From assembly GCA_964454445.1 (NCBI GenBank), contig CAYVTD010000018.1, positions 1-54,750 of the forward strand: DNA of 54,750 nt. Reading direction: 5' to 3'. The notes under the pieces were generated by a model. The model saw only the letters and a program-made list of their open reading frames with translations, ran no database searches and was not told the origin of the DNA. This document shows positions 43,708 through 52,886 of the stretch, piece by piece; within the stretch, counting starts at the first letter, position 1; each line of letters opens with the position of its first letter. The position numbers were made by a program, and so were the translations under genes. The stretch is from CAYVTD01 sp964454445 (GTDB lineage: Bacteria > Bacteroidota > Ignavibacteria > Kapaibacteriales > UBA2268).

Positions 43708-44970
43708 ATGAAAATTTTAAAGTTATTGATATATTTCCTTACATTGACCTTTTCAAGCCAAGCATTTTCACAAAAAATCTTAATTCCAATGGATTTATCC
43801 CAGACAGACCATTTGAAAGCTTATGGCGTTACTTACTGGGCACTCGATAATGGTCAGCCGGGCGATTGGCTTTTAAACTATCGCGGTGGCTCGTTTATGT
43901 TCGATTATTCGGACAATCTTGCCTCCGAGCTAAGAATTCGCGGCGTCTCTTTTGAAGTAATCGACGGAGCAAATGCCGCCCAGATTGTTGCCTTTGTAAA
44001 AAGTGAAGATAACAACACAGACCTTGTCCGACTCGAAAAAGCTCCGAAAATAGCCGTTTATGCCACTCCAGGTGCAAAACCCTGGGACGATGCCGTCCGA
44101 ATGGCTCTTGAATATTCTGAAGTACATTACGATTTGCTTTGGGACGAAGAAGTTCTCGATGGCAAGCTCGACCAATACGATTGGGTCCATCTGCATCATG
44201 AAGATTTTACAGGTCAGTATGGCAAGTTTTATCGTTCTTATGCAAACACACCTTGGTACATCGAAGAAGTAACCCGTAACGAAAATCTCGCTAAAAAACT
44301 AGGCTTTGCAAAAGTCTCAGAGATGAAAAAAGCTGTGGTTTTAAAGATTCGCGAATATGTTGCTGGAGGCGGTTTCCTTTTCGCTATGTGCAGTGCTACT
44401 GATTCTTATGATATTACTCTTGCGGCTATGAATGTCGATATTTGTGCCGAAATGTTTGATGGAGATCCTGCAGACCCGCGTGCTAACGAAAAATTAAACT
44501 ATGATGCTTGCTTTGCCTTTGAGAACTTTAAATTGATAATGGATCCTTATATTTATGAATTTTCAGAAATTGACACGGATCCAAATCCTACTCATAACCC
44601 TGCAATAGATTATTTCACCTTGTTTGAGTTTTCAGCTAAATACGATCCTGTACCAACAATGCTAACCCAGAATCACGTTAACGTTATCAATGGTTTTATG
44701 GGACAAACAACGGCATTTCATAGAAGATTCGTAAAAAAGCATGTTATCATTATGGGCGAACGCGAAGGCACCGACGAAGTGAAATATTTACACGGCAATT
44801 TTGGCAAGGGTTTTTTCACTTTTTATGGAGGGCACGACCCTGAAGATTATCAACATTTCGTTGGAGACCCGCCAACAGAGCTAAGATTGCACAAAAACTC
44901 CCCCGGATATCGCCTCATTCTTAACAATATTCTTTTCCCGGCGGCAAAGAAAAAAGAACAAAAGACATAA
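43708..44970 (+). CDS. exported protein of the FCB family usually mislabelled asparagine synthetase B
   Basis: 420 aa with a signal peptide (about 1-21, ending AFSQ). It is recognised from the family signature KILIPMDLSQTDHLKAYGVTYWAL, WLLNYRGGSFMFDYS, YDWVHLHHEDFTGQYGKFY, GGGFLFAMCSATDSYD and FYGGHDPEDYQH. No asparagine synthetase features are present: there is no N-terminal Cys amidotransferase and no ATP-pyrophosphatase motif (SGGxDS). Its central part looks like a class I glutamine amidotransferase-like or ThuA-like fold with Cys in MCSAT. Transport to the periplasm is predicted; the activity is unknown. It is the only gene on the + strand between maf and lysS. Confidence 0.8.
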   Translation: MKILKLLIYFLTLTFSSQAFSQKILIPMDLSQTDHLKAYGVTYWALDNGQPGDWLLNYRGGSFMFDYSDNLASELRIRGVSFEVIDGANAAQIVAFVKSEDNNTDLVRLEKAPKIAVYATPGAKPWDDAVRMALEYSEVHYDLLWDEEVLDGKLDQYDWVHLHHEDFTGQYGKFYRSYANTPWYIEEVTRNENLAKKLGFAKVSEMKKAVVLKIREYVAGGGFLFAMCSATDSYDITLAAMNVDICAEMFDGDPADPRANEKLNYDACFAFENFKLIMDPYIYEFSEIDTDPNPTHNPAIDYFTLFEFSAKYDPVPTMLTQNHVNVINGFMGQTTAFHRRFVKKHVIIMGEREGTDEVKYLHGNFGKGFFTFYGGHDPEDYQHFVGDPPTELRLHKNSPGYRLILNNILFPAAKKKEQKT

Positions 44971-44975
44971 TAATA

Positions 44976-45027
44976 CAAAAAAAACTGCTATTTTTCTAAG
45001 AGAGCTTGTCCCCGGAAAAACAGCAGT
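44976..45027 (-). terminator. Rho-independent terminator after lysS
   Basis: Minus-strand stem ACTGCTgTTTTTC / GAAAAAtAGCAGT (13 positions with one internal mismatch) encloses a loop of about 18 nt and is followed by a run of T. It lies 32 bp after the lysS stop. The + strand copy also has a stem but only a short A/T tail, so it mainly serves lysS, although it may also help end the convergent exported-protein gene. Confidence 0.8.
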
Positions 45028-45059
45028 AAAGACATTCTTTTTAATCCAATCGCTTCTTT

Positions 45060-46619
45060 TTATATGTTTTCGACTTTCTCCGGTCTCATCTGCGGAAATA
45101 GCAAAACGTCTCTTATTGAGCTTTCTCCAGTTATTAGCATTACTAATCTATCTATTCCTATTCCCAAACCTGCAGTCGGTGGCATACCAACCTCCAAAGC
45201 ATAAAGGAAGTCCTCATCGACGACCATCGCCTCATCGTCACCAGCCGCCCGGTTGCGAGCTTGCTCTTCCAATCGCTGCCGTTGGTCGCGAGGATCGTTT
45301 AACTCAGTGAAAGCATTTGCTATTTCAGCGCTATTTATGAACAGCTCGAAACGCTCTACAAGACCTTCGTTTGTTCTGTGCTTCTTGGCAAGTGGCGATA
45401 TTTCTATGGGATAATCAATCACAAAAGTTGGTTCGATAAGATTCGGCTCGATTTTCGCACCGAATATTTCGTCTAATATCTTCGATTTGTTAGCATTTGG
45501 TTCAAGTTCGATATCGAGTTTTTCAGCGGCTGTTTTTAATTCCCCAAAATCCATAGCCATAATATCCATATCTGTATATTCTCTGAACAAATCAGCCATT
45601 TTTCGCCTCGCAAATGGGCGGCGTATCTCAATTTCTTTGTCAAATAATTTTACCTTGTAAGAGCCATTTATCTCTAAAACAACCTTTTCAATAAGTTCCT
45701 CGGTTAATGACATCATCCAGTTGTAATCTTTATAAGCAACATAAAGCTCCAAAGCAGTAAACTCGGGATTATGATTTTTGTCCATACCCTCATTTCTGAA
45801 ATTCTTGCTAATTTCGTAAACTCCATTAAAACCACCAACGATGAGTCGCTTCAAATAAAGTTCGTCGGCAATGCGTAAATAAAGATCAATATCGAGAGCA
45901 TTATGATGCGTTATAAATGGTCTGGCTGAGGCGCCACCATAAAGAGGTTGCAAAATCGGCGTTTCCACCTCGAGCCAGCCTTTTTCATCTAAAAATCTTC
46001 TCACGAAGCTAATAATCTTTGATCTTTTAACAAAAGTATCCCGAATATCGGAATTTACAATCAAATCAAGGTAGCGTTTGCGATAGCGCTGTTCTTTGTC
46101 AGAAAAAGCATCGTAAACCTTTTTGTTTCCTTGCTCGTCGATTTCTTCTTTAGTAATTGGCAGAATCCGCAAAGATTTGCATAGCAAAACAACTTCTTTC
46201 GAATGGACAGAGATCTCGCCAGTTTTTGTCCTGAAAACGTAGCCACGCACCCCAATTATATCTCCAATATCCAACTGTTTCAGATTCTCATAGAAATCAG
46301 GAATATCATCTTTTTTCAGATAAACCTGAATTCTGCCAGTGCTGTCGAGAATATGGAGAAAACTAGCTTTTCCCATTCTGCGAATGCTCATTATTCTGCC
46401 GGCTATAGCTACATCAGCAAGCTCACTTGGATTGTCATCATCATATTTAGCAATAATATCTAAGGCATTATGTGACTTATCGAATGAATACGGAAATGCC
46501 ACAATGCCGGCATTTTCGAGATGCTCGAGTTCTTCGAGGCGCCTGAGTTCTTGGTCGTTTCTTTCTTCTACCACTTGTTTTTTTTTACTTATATTAAACA
46601 AAATTATTTTGGTTGGCAT
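45060..46619 (-). CDS. lysS: lysyl-tRNA synthetase (class II)
   Basis: A 519-aa class II aminoacyl-tRNA synthetase. The N-terminal anticodon-binding OB domain contains VAIAGRIMSIRRMGKASFLHI. Motif 2 is seen in FRNEGMDKNHNPEFTALELY and motif 3 in GLGIGIDRLVMLITGE near the C-terminus. The ATG at 46619 overlaps the epimerase gene end by 16 bases. The conserved family start (SKKKQVVEERNDQELRRLEE) begins about ten residues in, and an in-frame TTG at 46601 would give a start closer to relatives. Both genes are on the minus strand. Confidence 0.96.
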   Translation of the reverse strand: MPTKIILFNISKKKQVVEERNDQELRRLEELEHLENAGIVAFPYSFDKSHNALDIIAKYDDDNPSELADVAIAGRIMSIRRMGKASFLHILDSTGRIQVYLKKDDIPDFYENLKQLDIGDIIGVRGYVFRTKTGEISVHSKEVVLLCKSLRILPITKEEIDEQGNKKVYDAFSDKEQRYRKRYLDLIVNSDIRDTFVKRSKIISFVRRFLDEKGWLEVETPILQPLYGGASARPFITHHNALDIDLYLRIADELYLKRLIVGGFNGVYEISKNFRNEGMDKNHNPEFTALELYVAYKDYNWMMSLTEELIEKVVLEINGSYKVKLFDKEIEIRRPFARRKMADLFREYTDMDIMAMDFGELKTAAEKLDIELEPNANKSKILDEIFGAKIEPNLIEPTFVIDYPIEISPLAKKHRTNEGLVERFELFINSAEIANAFTELNDPRDQRQRLEEQARNRAAGDDEAMVVDEDFLYALEVGMPPTAGLGIGIDRLVMLITGESSIRDVLLFPQMRPEKVENI

Positions 46620-47005
46620 ATTTCCATCAGCACCCCATTGGTCGATTTGGGATGCAAAAAAGCTATCTGCATATCGTGGGCGCCCGCAACGGGAGCTTCA
46701 TTGATTAGATTGATGCCTTTTCCCTTGAGCATTGCCAAATCAGCATCTATTTCGCTTGTCTGAAAAGCTATATGATGGATACCTTCGCCCTTTTTTTCAA
46801 TAAATTTTGCAATAGGCGAATCTTCGCTCGTTGGTGATGTTAGCTCGAGCAAAACATCTCCCACTTTGAAAGATGCGACTTTGACCTTCTGCTTTTCGAC
46901 AATTTCTGTGTGAAAATCTTCAACGCCGAATATTTTCCCAAATAGCTCCATGCTATCTTCCAAATTTTTTACGGCTATGCCAATATGATTTATTGATTCT
47001 AACAT
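46604..47005 (-). CDS. mce: methylmalonyl-CoA epimerase
   Basis: A 133-aa VOC-fold metal enzyme that interconverts (R)- and (S)-methylmalonyl-CoA. The metal-ligand pattern is visible in INHIGIAV, GIHHIAF and VLMEICQPK, and the loop ELTSPTSEDSPIAKFIEKKG is typical of this enzyme. The substrate link is to propionyl-CoA carboxylase and AdoCbl-dependent methylmalonyl-CoA mutase, neither of which is in the window. Its last 16 bases overlap the start region of lysS, so they are cotranscribed and probably coupled. Confidence 0.93.
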   Translation of the reverse strand: MLESINHIGIAVKNLEDSMELFGKIFGVEDFHTEIVEKQKVKVASFKVGDVLLELTSPTSEDSPIAKFIEKKGEGIHHIAFQTSEIDADLAMLKGKGINLINEAPVAGAHDMQIAFLHPKSTNGVLMEICQPK

Positions 47006-47205
47006 ATCAAACCTTACCTTAAAAATTAATATTTGAGATTATATTGATAGATTAATTAACACATAACATTTACGAAAATATGAAGAATTTGTTTTAAACG
47101 ATAATTTCGCGATATTTTAGTATATTATATTTTATTAAAGACAAAAGTGAGGAAAATCATAATTGTTTTTATAAACGAGATTGTTTTATTAAAAGAAAGT
47201 TAAAT

Positions 47206-48936
47206 ATGAAAAGAAGTATTCTGCTAATTTGTCTGTCATTTGTTTTTGCGGTACAAATGGGCTATTCACAAAAATACAAAGCCCTTGTCGGCGGCACAAT
47301 TATTAACACACATAACAATAAAATAATTGAAAATTCCATAATACTAATCAAAGACTCAGTCATAATCGACGTAGGCGAAAAAATCAAGACCAAGATTCCA
47401 GATAAAACAGAAATTATCGATATCAGCGGTAAATATATCATTCCAGGATTAATGGACGGGCATATCCATTTTTTCCAATCCGGCGGTCTATATGCACGCC
47501 CCGACGGTCTTGACCTCCGGCATCGAGTACCTTATATTGATGAAATCAATTGGATTAAGAAAGATACTAAAGATTTTTTCAACCGTTACCTTGCCTGCGG
47601 TATAACCTCAATCGCCGATATGGGAGGTCCTTTCTGGAACTTCAATATCCGCCAACAGTCATACAATAACGAAATGGCTCCCCGAACATTTACAACAGGT
47701 CCCTTGATTGCCTCATATTTCCCAGCAAAATTGGCTGATGATGACCTCCCAATTATTAAAGTAAACAATGAAAAAGAAGCTTTAGATTTAGTTGAAAAAG
47801 AATTAAATTATAAACCTGATTTCATAAAAATTTGGTATGTTTTGCTAAAAGACAATCCGAATAGTCTCGAAGAATTTTTCCCAATAGTAAAAGCTGTTAT
47901 TGATAGATCTCACAAAGCCGGGTTTCCTGTATTTGTTCATGCAACGGAATTGGAAACAGCTAAAAAAGCTATCGAAGCCGGCTGCGATGTGCTTGTGCAT
48001 AATATTAACAACAAAGAAGTCGATGAAGAATTTTTGAAAATGGCTAAAGACAAAGGCATAATACTAATACCAACAAATTGGGTTTTCAGTTCTTATGCTG
48101 CTGTATATTCCAAACAGCTAAAGCTGCTTCCCGTCGAACAATGGCTTGGCGATCCGAAGGTGATCGGCTCGCTCTATGATATGTACGAACTTGATTATAG
48201 TGAACTTGGCGAACGCCAAAGGCAACTCCTTGTTGAAAAAAAGCCAGTTGTTCAAAGTGAAATTTTAAAGAATAATCTTAAAAAAATATGTGATTATGGT
48301 ATTATCATTGCCGCCGGTACTGATGCCGGTAATGTCGGAGTAATTCACGGACCTTCGCTTTTCCACGAATTCGCCTTTATGGCAGAAGCAGGGCTTACTC
48401 CCCATCAAATTCTCGTTTCTGCCACATTAAACGGAGCAAAATTGTTTGGAAACGACAAAATTCTCGGTTCGATAGAAAAAAATAAACTCGCCGATTTGGT
48501 CATATTAAATTCCAATCCTCTCGAAGATATTTTGAATACTTCAGATGTCTATGCAGTTATGAAAAACGGTGGTGAACTCCTCTATCCCGATTCACTCATA
48601 CAAAGAAGCGCCGCAGATTTGGCTCAAATACAATTAAATGCCTACAATGCACACGATATTGAATCTTTTTTGCAAGCATATTCCAACGATGTGGAAGTCT
48701 ATTCTTTTCCTGACTCCCTACGTTTCAGAGGCAAAGAGCAGTTAAGACAAGTATATTCTGATTTCTTTGAAAAAACCCCTGAATTGCATTGCAAACTCGT
48801 TAGCCGAATGGTAAAAGGCAATTTTGCCATCGACAGCGAACTTGTTACGGGCATCCCGGAAAGGGACAATCTAACAGCAATAGCAGTTTATGAGATTAAA
48901 AATGGACTAATCAAAAAAGTCTGGTTTTTACCGTAA
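47206..48936 (+). CDS. exported amidohydrolase fused to a C-terminal SnoaL-like domain
   Basis: 576 aa. A signal peptide (about 1-21, ending GYSQ) precedes an amidohydrolase TIM-barrel with His86 and His88 in DGHIHFF, a probable carboxylated Lys in FIKIWY, His in VFVHATE, His in VLVHNINNK and Asp in AGTDAGN, all of the imidazolonepropionase-like subfamily. Residues about 460-576 form an additional SnoaL/NTF2-like domain (LAQIQLNAYNAHDIESFLQAYSND, ending GLIKKVWFLP). The fusion is unusual. The substrate could be a cyclic amide, a dipeptide or a xenobiotic. No signal peptide processing partner or operon partner is adjacent. Confidence 0.86.
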   Translation: MKRSILLICLSFVFAVQMGYSQKYKALVGGTIINTHNNKIIENSIILIKDSVIIDVGEKIKTKIPDKTEIIDISGKYIIPGLMDGHIHFFQSGGLYARPDGLDLRHRVPYIDEINWIKKDTKDFFNRYLACGITSIADMGGPFWNFNIRQQSYNNEMAPRTFTTGPLIASYFPAKLADDDLPIIKVNNEKEALDLVEKELNYKPDFIKIWYVLLKDNPNSLEEFFPIVKAVIDRSHKAGFPVFVHATELETAKKAIEAGCDVLVHNINNKEVDEEFLKMAKDKGIILIPTNWVFSSYAAVYSKQLKLLPVEQWLGDPKVIGSLYDMYELDYSELGERQRQLLVEKKPVVQSEILKNNLKKICDYGIIIAAGTDAGNVGVIHGPSLFHEFAFMAEAGLTPHQILVSATLNGAKLFGNDKILGSIEKNKLADLVILNSNPLEDILNTSDVYAVMKNGGELLYPDSLIQRSAADLAQIQLNAYNAHDIESFLQAYSNDVEVYSFPDSLRFRGKEQLRQVYSDFFEKTPELHCKLVSRMVKGNFAIDSELVTGIPERDNLTAIAVYEIKNGLIKKVWFLP

Positions 48937-48963
48937 TGAGTTAGTTATTGTAAAAAAATAGAC

Positions 48964-51900
48964 CTACGAGCATCCCGTTGTTGCACCACATTCCAAGCAA
49001 AGTGTGCAGCTGCCGTTTCTGATAACGCGAGAAGAGCCACAATTAATGCAAGTTTCACCGGTATATCCCACTTGCTTGGCGTCAGAGCTTGAATACTGAA
49101 TTATACCAGCAGGTGTAGCAACAGCTTTCGCATAGTCAGATGTGGCTGCTTCTTTCGTAAAACTATGCTTTCCATTTTTGCCATTTCCATTTCCGTTAAA
49201 GCCGTCTTCGGTTTTTGCAGGGATTGTCGCCGGTTCCGAATTGACTTCAACGGCAGAAAGGTTCGTTTCGTCTTCTTCCCTTGACGGTTCTTGTATTTGT
49301 TCCTTTTTATTTTCAGCTGTTTTTTTCTTCTTTTTTTCCGATTTTTTTTCGTTTTCGCTAAGTTCATCGACTGCTTTCACATGGATAAAATCGTCTCTTT
49401 TCAAATAATCATAACCAAGCGAGCGAAAAACATAATCGAGTATAGAAGTAGATGTTTTAATCGCTTCGTGTCCCTGCACCGGACCGGCTGGCTCAAAACG
49501 TGTGAACGTAAATGTATCAACAAGCTCTTCGAGAGGAATGCCGTATTGGAGTGCCTTAGAAGTCAACACAGCAAAACAGTTGAGCAATCCCTTGAACGAA
49601 GCACCTTCTTTGTACATGTCAATAAAAATTTCGCCTAGCGAGCCATCTTCATATTCGCCAGTGCGAAGATATACCTTATGTCCCCCGACATAAGCTTCCC
49701 GAACGTGTCCAGTGCGTTTTTTTGGCAAGCGATAGCGCTGAGGTTTGCTTCCATAAATCCTCTCGACTATAGTTTCGTGAATTTCCCGGGGCCCAATGCC
49801 TTCATCAGCATTGTTTTCATCCCCGAGTAAGACGGCTTCATCTAAATCATCGAAATTTGCTGAATTTAATGGCTGTGAAAGCTTGGAATTATCACGATAT
49901 ATTGCTATAGCCTTGAGCATCATTTGCCAGGATTGCATATACACTTCGCCAATCTCAGTTACTGAAACTTCGCTTGGCATATTGACTGTTTTGGAAATAG
50001 CCCCGGTAATAAAAGGTTGAGCTGCCGCCATCATCCTAACATGCCCCATATAGGGGATAAACCTTTTTCCTTTTTTGCCGCATTTATTTGCAGTATCAAA
50101 AATCGGAAGGTGTGCGTTTTGTATATGAGGTGCCCCTTCGATCATCATCGTTCCGCAGATGTAGTCATTTGCCTCTTCGATTTCCTCTTTGCTAAAGCCA
50201 AGGGCGGCAAGCATGTTAAAATTGCTGTCATCGAGTTGCTCTTGCGTAAAACCAAGTTTTTTGCATGTTTCCTCACCGACAGTCCATTTATTGAATACAA
50301 ACTTAACATCGAAAGCTCTATCGAGAGATTTTTCAATTTGAGTAATAGTGTTTGTAGAAAACTCTTTTTTCAATAGCGATTCTTTATTAATGTGTGGACA
50401 ATTAGCGAAGCTGGCATGACCGATGCAATATTTACTAATTTCATCAATTTGTTTTTCAGAATAACCAAGATTTTTTAATGCCTTGCTAACTGATTGGTTA
50501 ACAATCTTAAAATATCCTCCTCCGGCAAGTTTTTTAAATTTAACAATGGCAAAATCTGGCTCTATGCCTGTTGTATCACAATCCATCAGCAAGCCAATAG
50601 TGCCTGTCGGAGCTATTACAGATACTTGAGCATTACGAAAACCAAATTTTTCTCCGAAATCGAGTGCTTCGTCCCAAGATTTTCTCACTGCCATTAAAAG
50701 CTCTTCAGGACATAATTCGGGTTTTATGCCACGCGGGATTATTGATAGCCCTTCATAATCTTCCGGCGCTGTATTATAAGCAGCCCTGCGGTGATTGCGT
50801 ATCACTCTCAACATTTCGTTTCTATTGATTTCAAACTCAGGAAAGGTGCCAATCTCGCTAGCCATTTCGGCAGAAGTTTTATAAGATTCAGACGTTAATA
50901 GCGAGCTAATTGCCCCTGTCATAGCAAATGCCTTTGGTGAATCGTAAGGTATGCCGCTGACCATAAGCAAAGAGCCAAGATTGGCATAGCCCAAGCCAAG
51001 AGTTCGGAAATCATAGCTTTTCTGTGCAACTTCTCTCGAGGGAAATTGCGCCATCAAAACAGATATTTCTAATATTGTTGTCCATATTCTCACCGCATGT
51101 TTAAAATCATCGACAAGGAAAACCTGCCTATCGTCATCAAAAAACTTGCGTAAATTAAAACTGGCTAGATTACAAGCCGTATCATCTAAAAACATATATT
51201 CGCTACAAGGGTTGCTTGCATTGATTCTGCCTGAATTTGGACATGTGTGCCATTCATTGATTGTCGTGTCAAATTGTAAACCAGGGTCGGCGCAAGCCCA
51301 AGCCGACATCAATATTTTTTCCCAAAGCGCACGAGCAGAAACAGTTGTCGTTTTGCTTGAATCGGTTCTCCATTTCAAATGCCATTGCTTGTCTTCGATT
51401 ACTGCTTGCATATATTCGTTTGTTACCCGAATGGAATTGTTAGAGTTTTGCCCACTGACTGTATTGTATGCCTCGCCTTCGTAATGAGTATCGTAAACCT
51501 CAAGGTTAAGTTGTGTATATCCTTGAGATATTAAATGAATAACTCTTTCAATATAGTTCAATGGGACGCCGCGGTGGAGTGCCTTTTGGATAAGATTGTT
51601 TAAAGAAGCGTTTTTCTTGTGGTCGCTACCGTGTGCAACTGCCTCGTCGATAATGGCTTGCAAAAAACGGGAATTTATTTTGGAGCCAGCAACTAAAGCA
51701 GCAACTTTTGCCTCTTCGTTTGCCTTCCAGGTTATAAACGATTCTACATCGGGGTGGTCGATATCGACAATCACCATTTTTGCCGCTCTTCGAGTAGTGC
51801 CTCCAGATTTAATCGCGCCGGCGGCTCGGTCAAATATTTTTAAAAAACTCATCAAGCCAGAGGATATGCCTCCTCCGGAAAGAGACTCTTTTTCGCCGCG

Positions 51901-52566
51901 CAGTGCAGAGAAATTGGTGCCTGTACCGCTGCCAAACTTGAAAATTCGGGCTTCGCGAGTGGAAAGATCGAAAATACCCCCATCATTGACAAGGTCATCT
52001 TTCACAGATTGAATAAAACAAGCATGAGGCTGAGGTCGAGAATATGCATCTTCAGATTCTTTTAACTCTTTCGAGTCAGGGTCCACATAAAAATGACCTT
52101 GTTTCTTACCTGCAATACCATAAACGCTTTTCAAACCAGTGTTAAACCATTGTGGCGAGTTTGGGGCACACATTTGGTTTAATAGCATATATACAGTTTC
52201 ATCATAAAACACTTGGGCATCTGCTTCTGAAGTAAAATATCCATATTTTTCGCCCCATTCCCTCCAACATTGAGCTAAACGGTTTACAACTTGCTTGGCA
52301 GAATTTTCAGAACCAGTTTTTACGTTTCCAAATTGATCGACAACGATTCTGCCAGATTCATCGGTTAATGGGACGCCAGTTTTGCGAAAATACTTTTGTG
52401 CAAGAATATCAGATGCCATTTGCGACCACCCCTTTGGCACTTCTACACTTTCCATCGAAAAAACTTCCGAGCCATCAGGATTTCTTAGCGTAGAGCTTCT
52501 TTTTTCGTATTCAAACATTTCGTAAGGGCTTTTCCCCTCCTCAGTAAAGCGCCTCTTGAATTTCAT
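48964..52566 (-). CDS. nrdJ: adenosylcobalamin-dependent (class II) ribonucleoside-diphosphate reductase
   Basis: 1200 aa. It makes deoxynucleotides from ribonucleotides by an AdoCbl radical, with no oxygen dependence. Seen: SPQWFNTGL early, the FKFGSGTGTNFSALRG region, catalytic NPCSEYMFLDDTACNLASFNL segment (split here as NPCSE and CNLASFNL), and PTGTIGLLMDCDTTGIEPDF. A C-terminal TSCPD-like domain, a Lys-rich low-complexity linker (about 1070-1115) and a zinc ribbon with the pairs CINC and CLEC followed by TTGC complete it. AAAGAGGTAAGAA precedes the ATG. It is the only reductase visible. AdoCbl supply comes from the adenosyltransferase at 20205. Confidence 0.96.
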   Translation of the reverse strand: MKFKRRFTEEGKSPYEMFEYEKRSSTLRNPDGSEVFSMESVEVPKGWSQMASDILAQKYFRKTGVPLTDESGRIVVDQFGNVKTGSENSAKQVVNRLAQCWREWGEKYGYFTSEADAQVFYDETVYMLLNQMCAPNSPQWFNTGLKSVYGIAGKKQGHFYVDPDSKELKESEDAYSRPQPHACFIQSVKDDLVNDGGIFDLSTREARIFKFGSGTGTNFSALRGEKESLSGGGISSGLMSFLKIFDRAAGAIKSGGTTRRAAKMVIVDIDHPDVESFITWKANEEAKVAALVAGSKINSRFLQAIIDEAVAHGSDHKKNASLNNLIQKALHRGVPLNYIERVIHLISQGYTQLNLEVYDTHYEGEAYNTVSGQNSNNSIRVTNEYMQAVIEDKQWHLKWRTDSSKTTTVSARALWEKILMSAWACADPGLQFDTTINEWHTCPNSGRINASNPCSEYMFLDDTACNLASFNLRKFFDDDRQVFLVDDFKHAVRIWTTILEISVLMAQFPSREVAQKSYDFRTLGLGYANLGSLLMVSGIPYDSPKAFAMTGAISSLLTSESYKTSAEMASEIGTFPEFEINRNEMLRVIRNHRRAAYNTAPEDYEGLSIIPRGIKPELCPEELLMAVRKSWDEALDFGEKFGFRNAQVSVIAPTGTIGLLMDCDTTGIEPDFAIVKFKKLAGGGYFKIVNQSVSKALKNLGYSEKQIDEISKYCIGHASFANCPHINKESLLKKEFSTNTITQIEKSLDRAFDVKFVFNKWTVGEETCKKLGFTQEQLDDSNFNMLAALGFSKEEIEEANDYICGTMMIEGAPHIQNAHLPIFDTANKCGKKGKRFIPYMGHVRMMAAAQPFITGAISKTVNMPSEVSVTEIGEVYMQSWQMMLKAIAIYRDNSKLSQPLNSANFDDLDEAVLLGDENNADEGIGPREIHETIVERIYGSKPQRYRLPKKRTGHVREAYVGGHKVYLRTGEYEDGSLGEIFIDMYKEGASFKGLLNCFAVLTSKALQYGIPLEELVDTFTFTRFEPAGPVQGHEAIKTSTSILDYVFRSLGYDYLKRDDFIHVKAVDELSENEKKSEKKKKKTAENKKEQIQEPSREEDETNLSAVEVNSEPATIPAKTEDGFNGNGNGKNGKHSFTKEAATSDYAKAVATPAGIIQYSSSDAKQVGYTGETCINCGSSRVIRNGSCTLCLECGATTGCS

Positions 52567-52886
52567 TTCTTACCTCTTTCTTTTTTATATTTATGAATGA
52601 TTTTCGCTTGTAATATTTTAGTTTCACTTGAAAAACAATATTAATTTTTTAATTGGGCTATAACGCTCAAGTTAAACATAATAAAAAAAAAACTCGTCAA
52701 AAAAAAAAGTTTTCCATAAGTCAAGAGAAGTTATCAACTTTTAATATAAATACTCTCAACATTTTGCCTTGAAGTTTTCCACATTTTTGAAAAGTTTTCC
52801 ACAACGATTTCATCTTTTTTTATTAAGTTTAATAATATAAAAAACTTACTTTTGGAAAACTCATTTTTTTGCGAAATACTGAATAA
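52567..52886. promoter_or_regulatory. divergent nrdJ/PAP2 control region with DnaA-box-like repeats
   Basis: A 320-bp AT-rich region between divergent genes. AGTTTTCCATA (52708-52718), AGTTTTCCACA (52773-52783) and AGTTTTCCACA (52793-52803) lie on the + strand, the last two exactly 20 bp apart. TTTGGAAAACT (52851-52861) is an inverted copy with one mismatch. A perfect inverted copy, TGTGGAAAACT, lies at 52979-52989 inside the PAP2 gene. The 9-base core TTTTCCACA is one base from the DnaA box TTATCCACA. TTATCAACT at 52731-52739 is a further relative. This may be a DnaA-controlled nrd promoter or an origin. No NrdR box or cobalamin riboswitch is visible. Confidence 0.55.

Noticed and set aside
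48964..52566. Intein inside the large NrdJ
   Set aside because: The 1200-aa length is explained by the long C-terminal linker and zinc ribbon; conserved blocks run on without intein splice motifs.
52567..52700. Cobalamin riboswitch or NrdR box ahead of nrdJ
   Set aside because: No B12-box-like consensus, no extended GC-rich structure and no ACACTATATATAGTGT-like palindrome were found.
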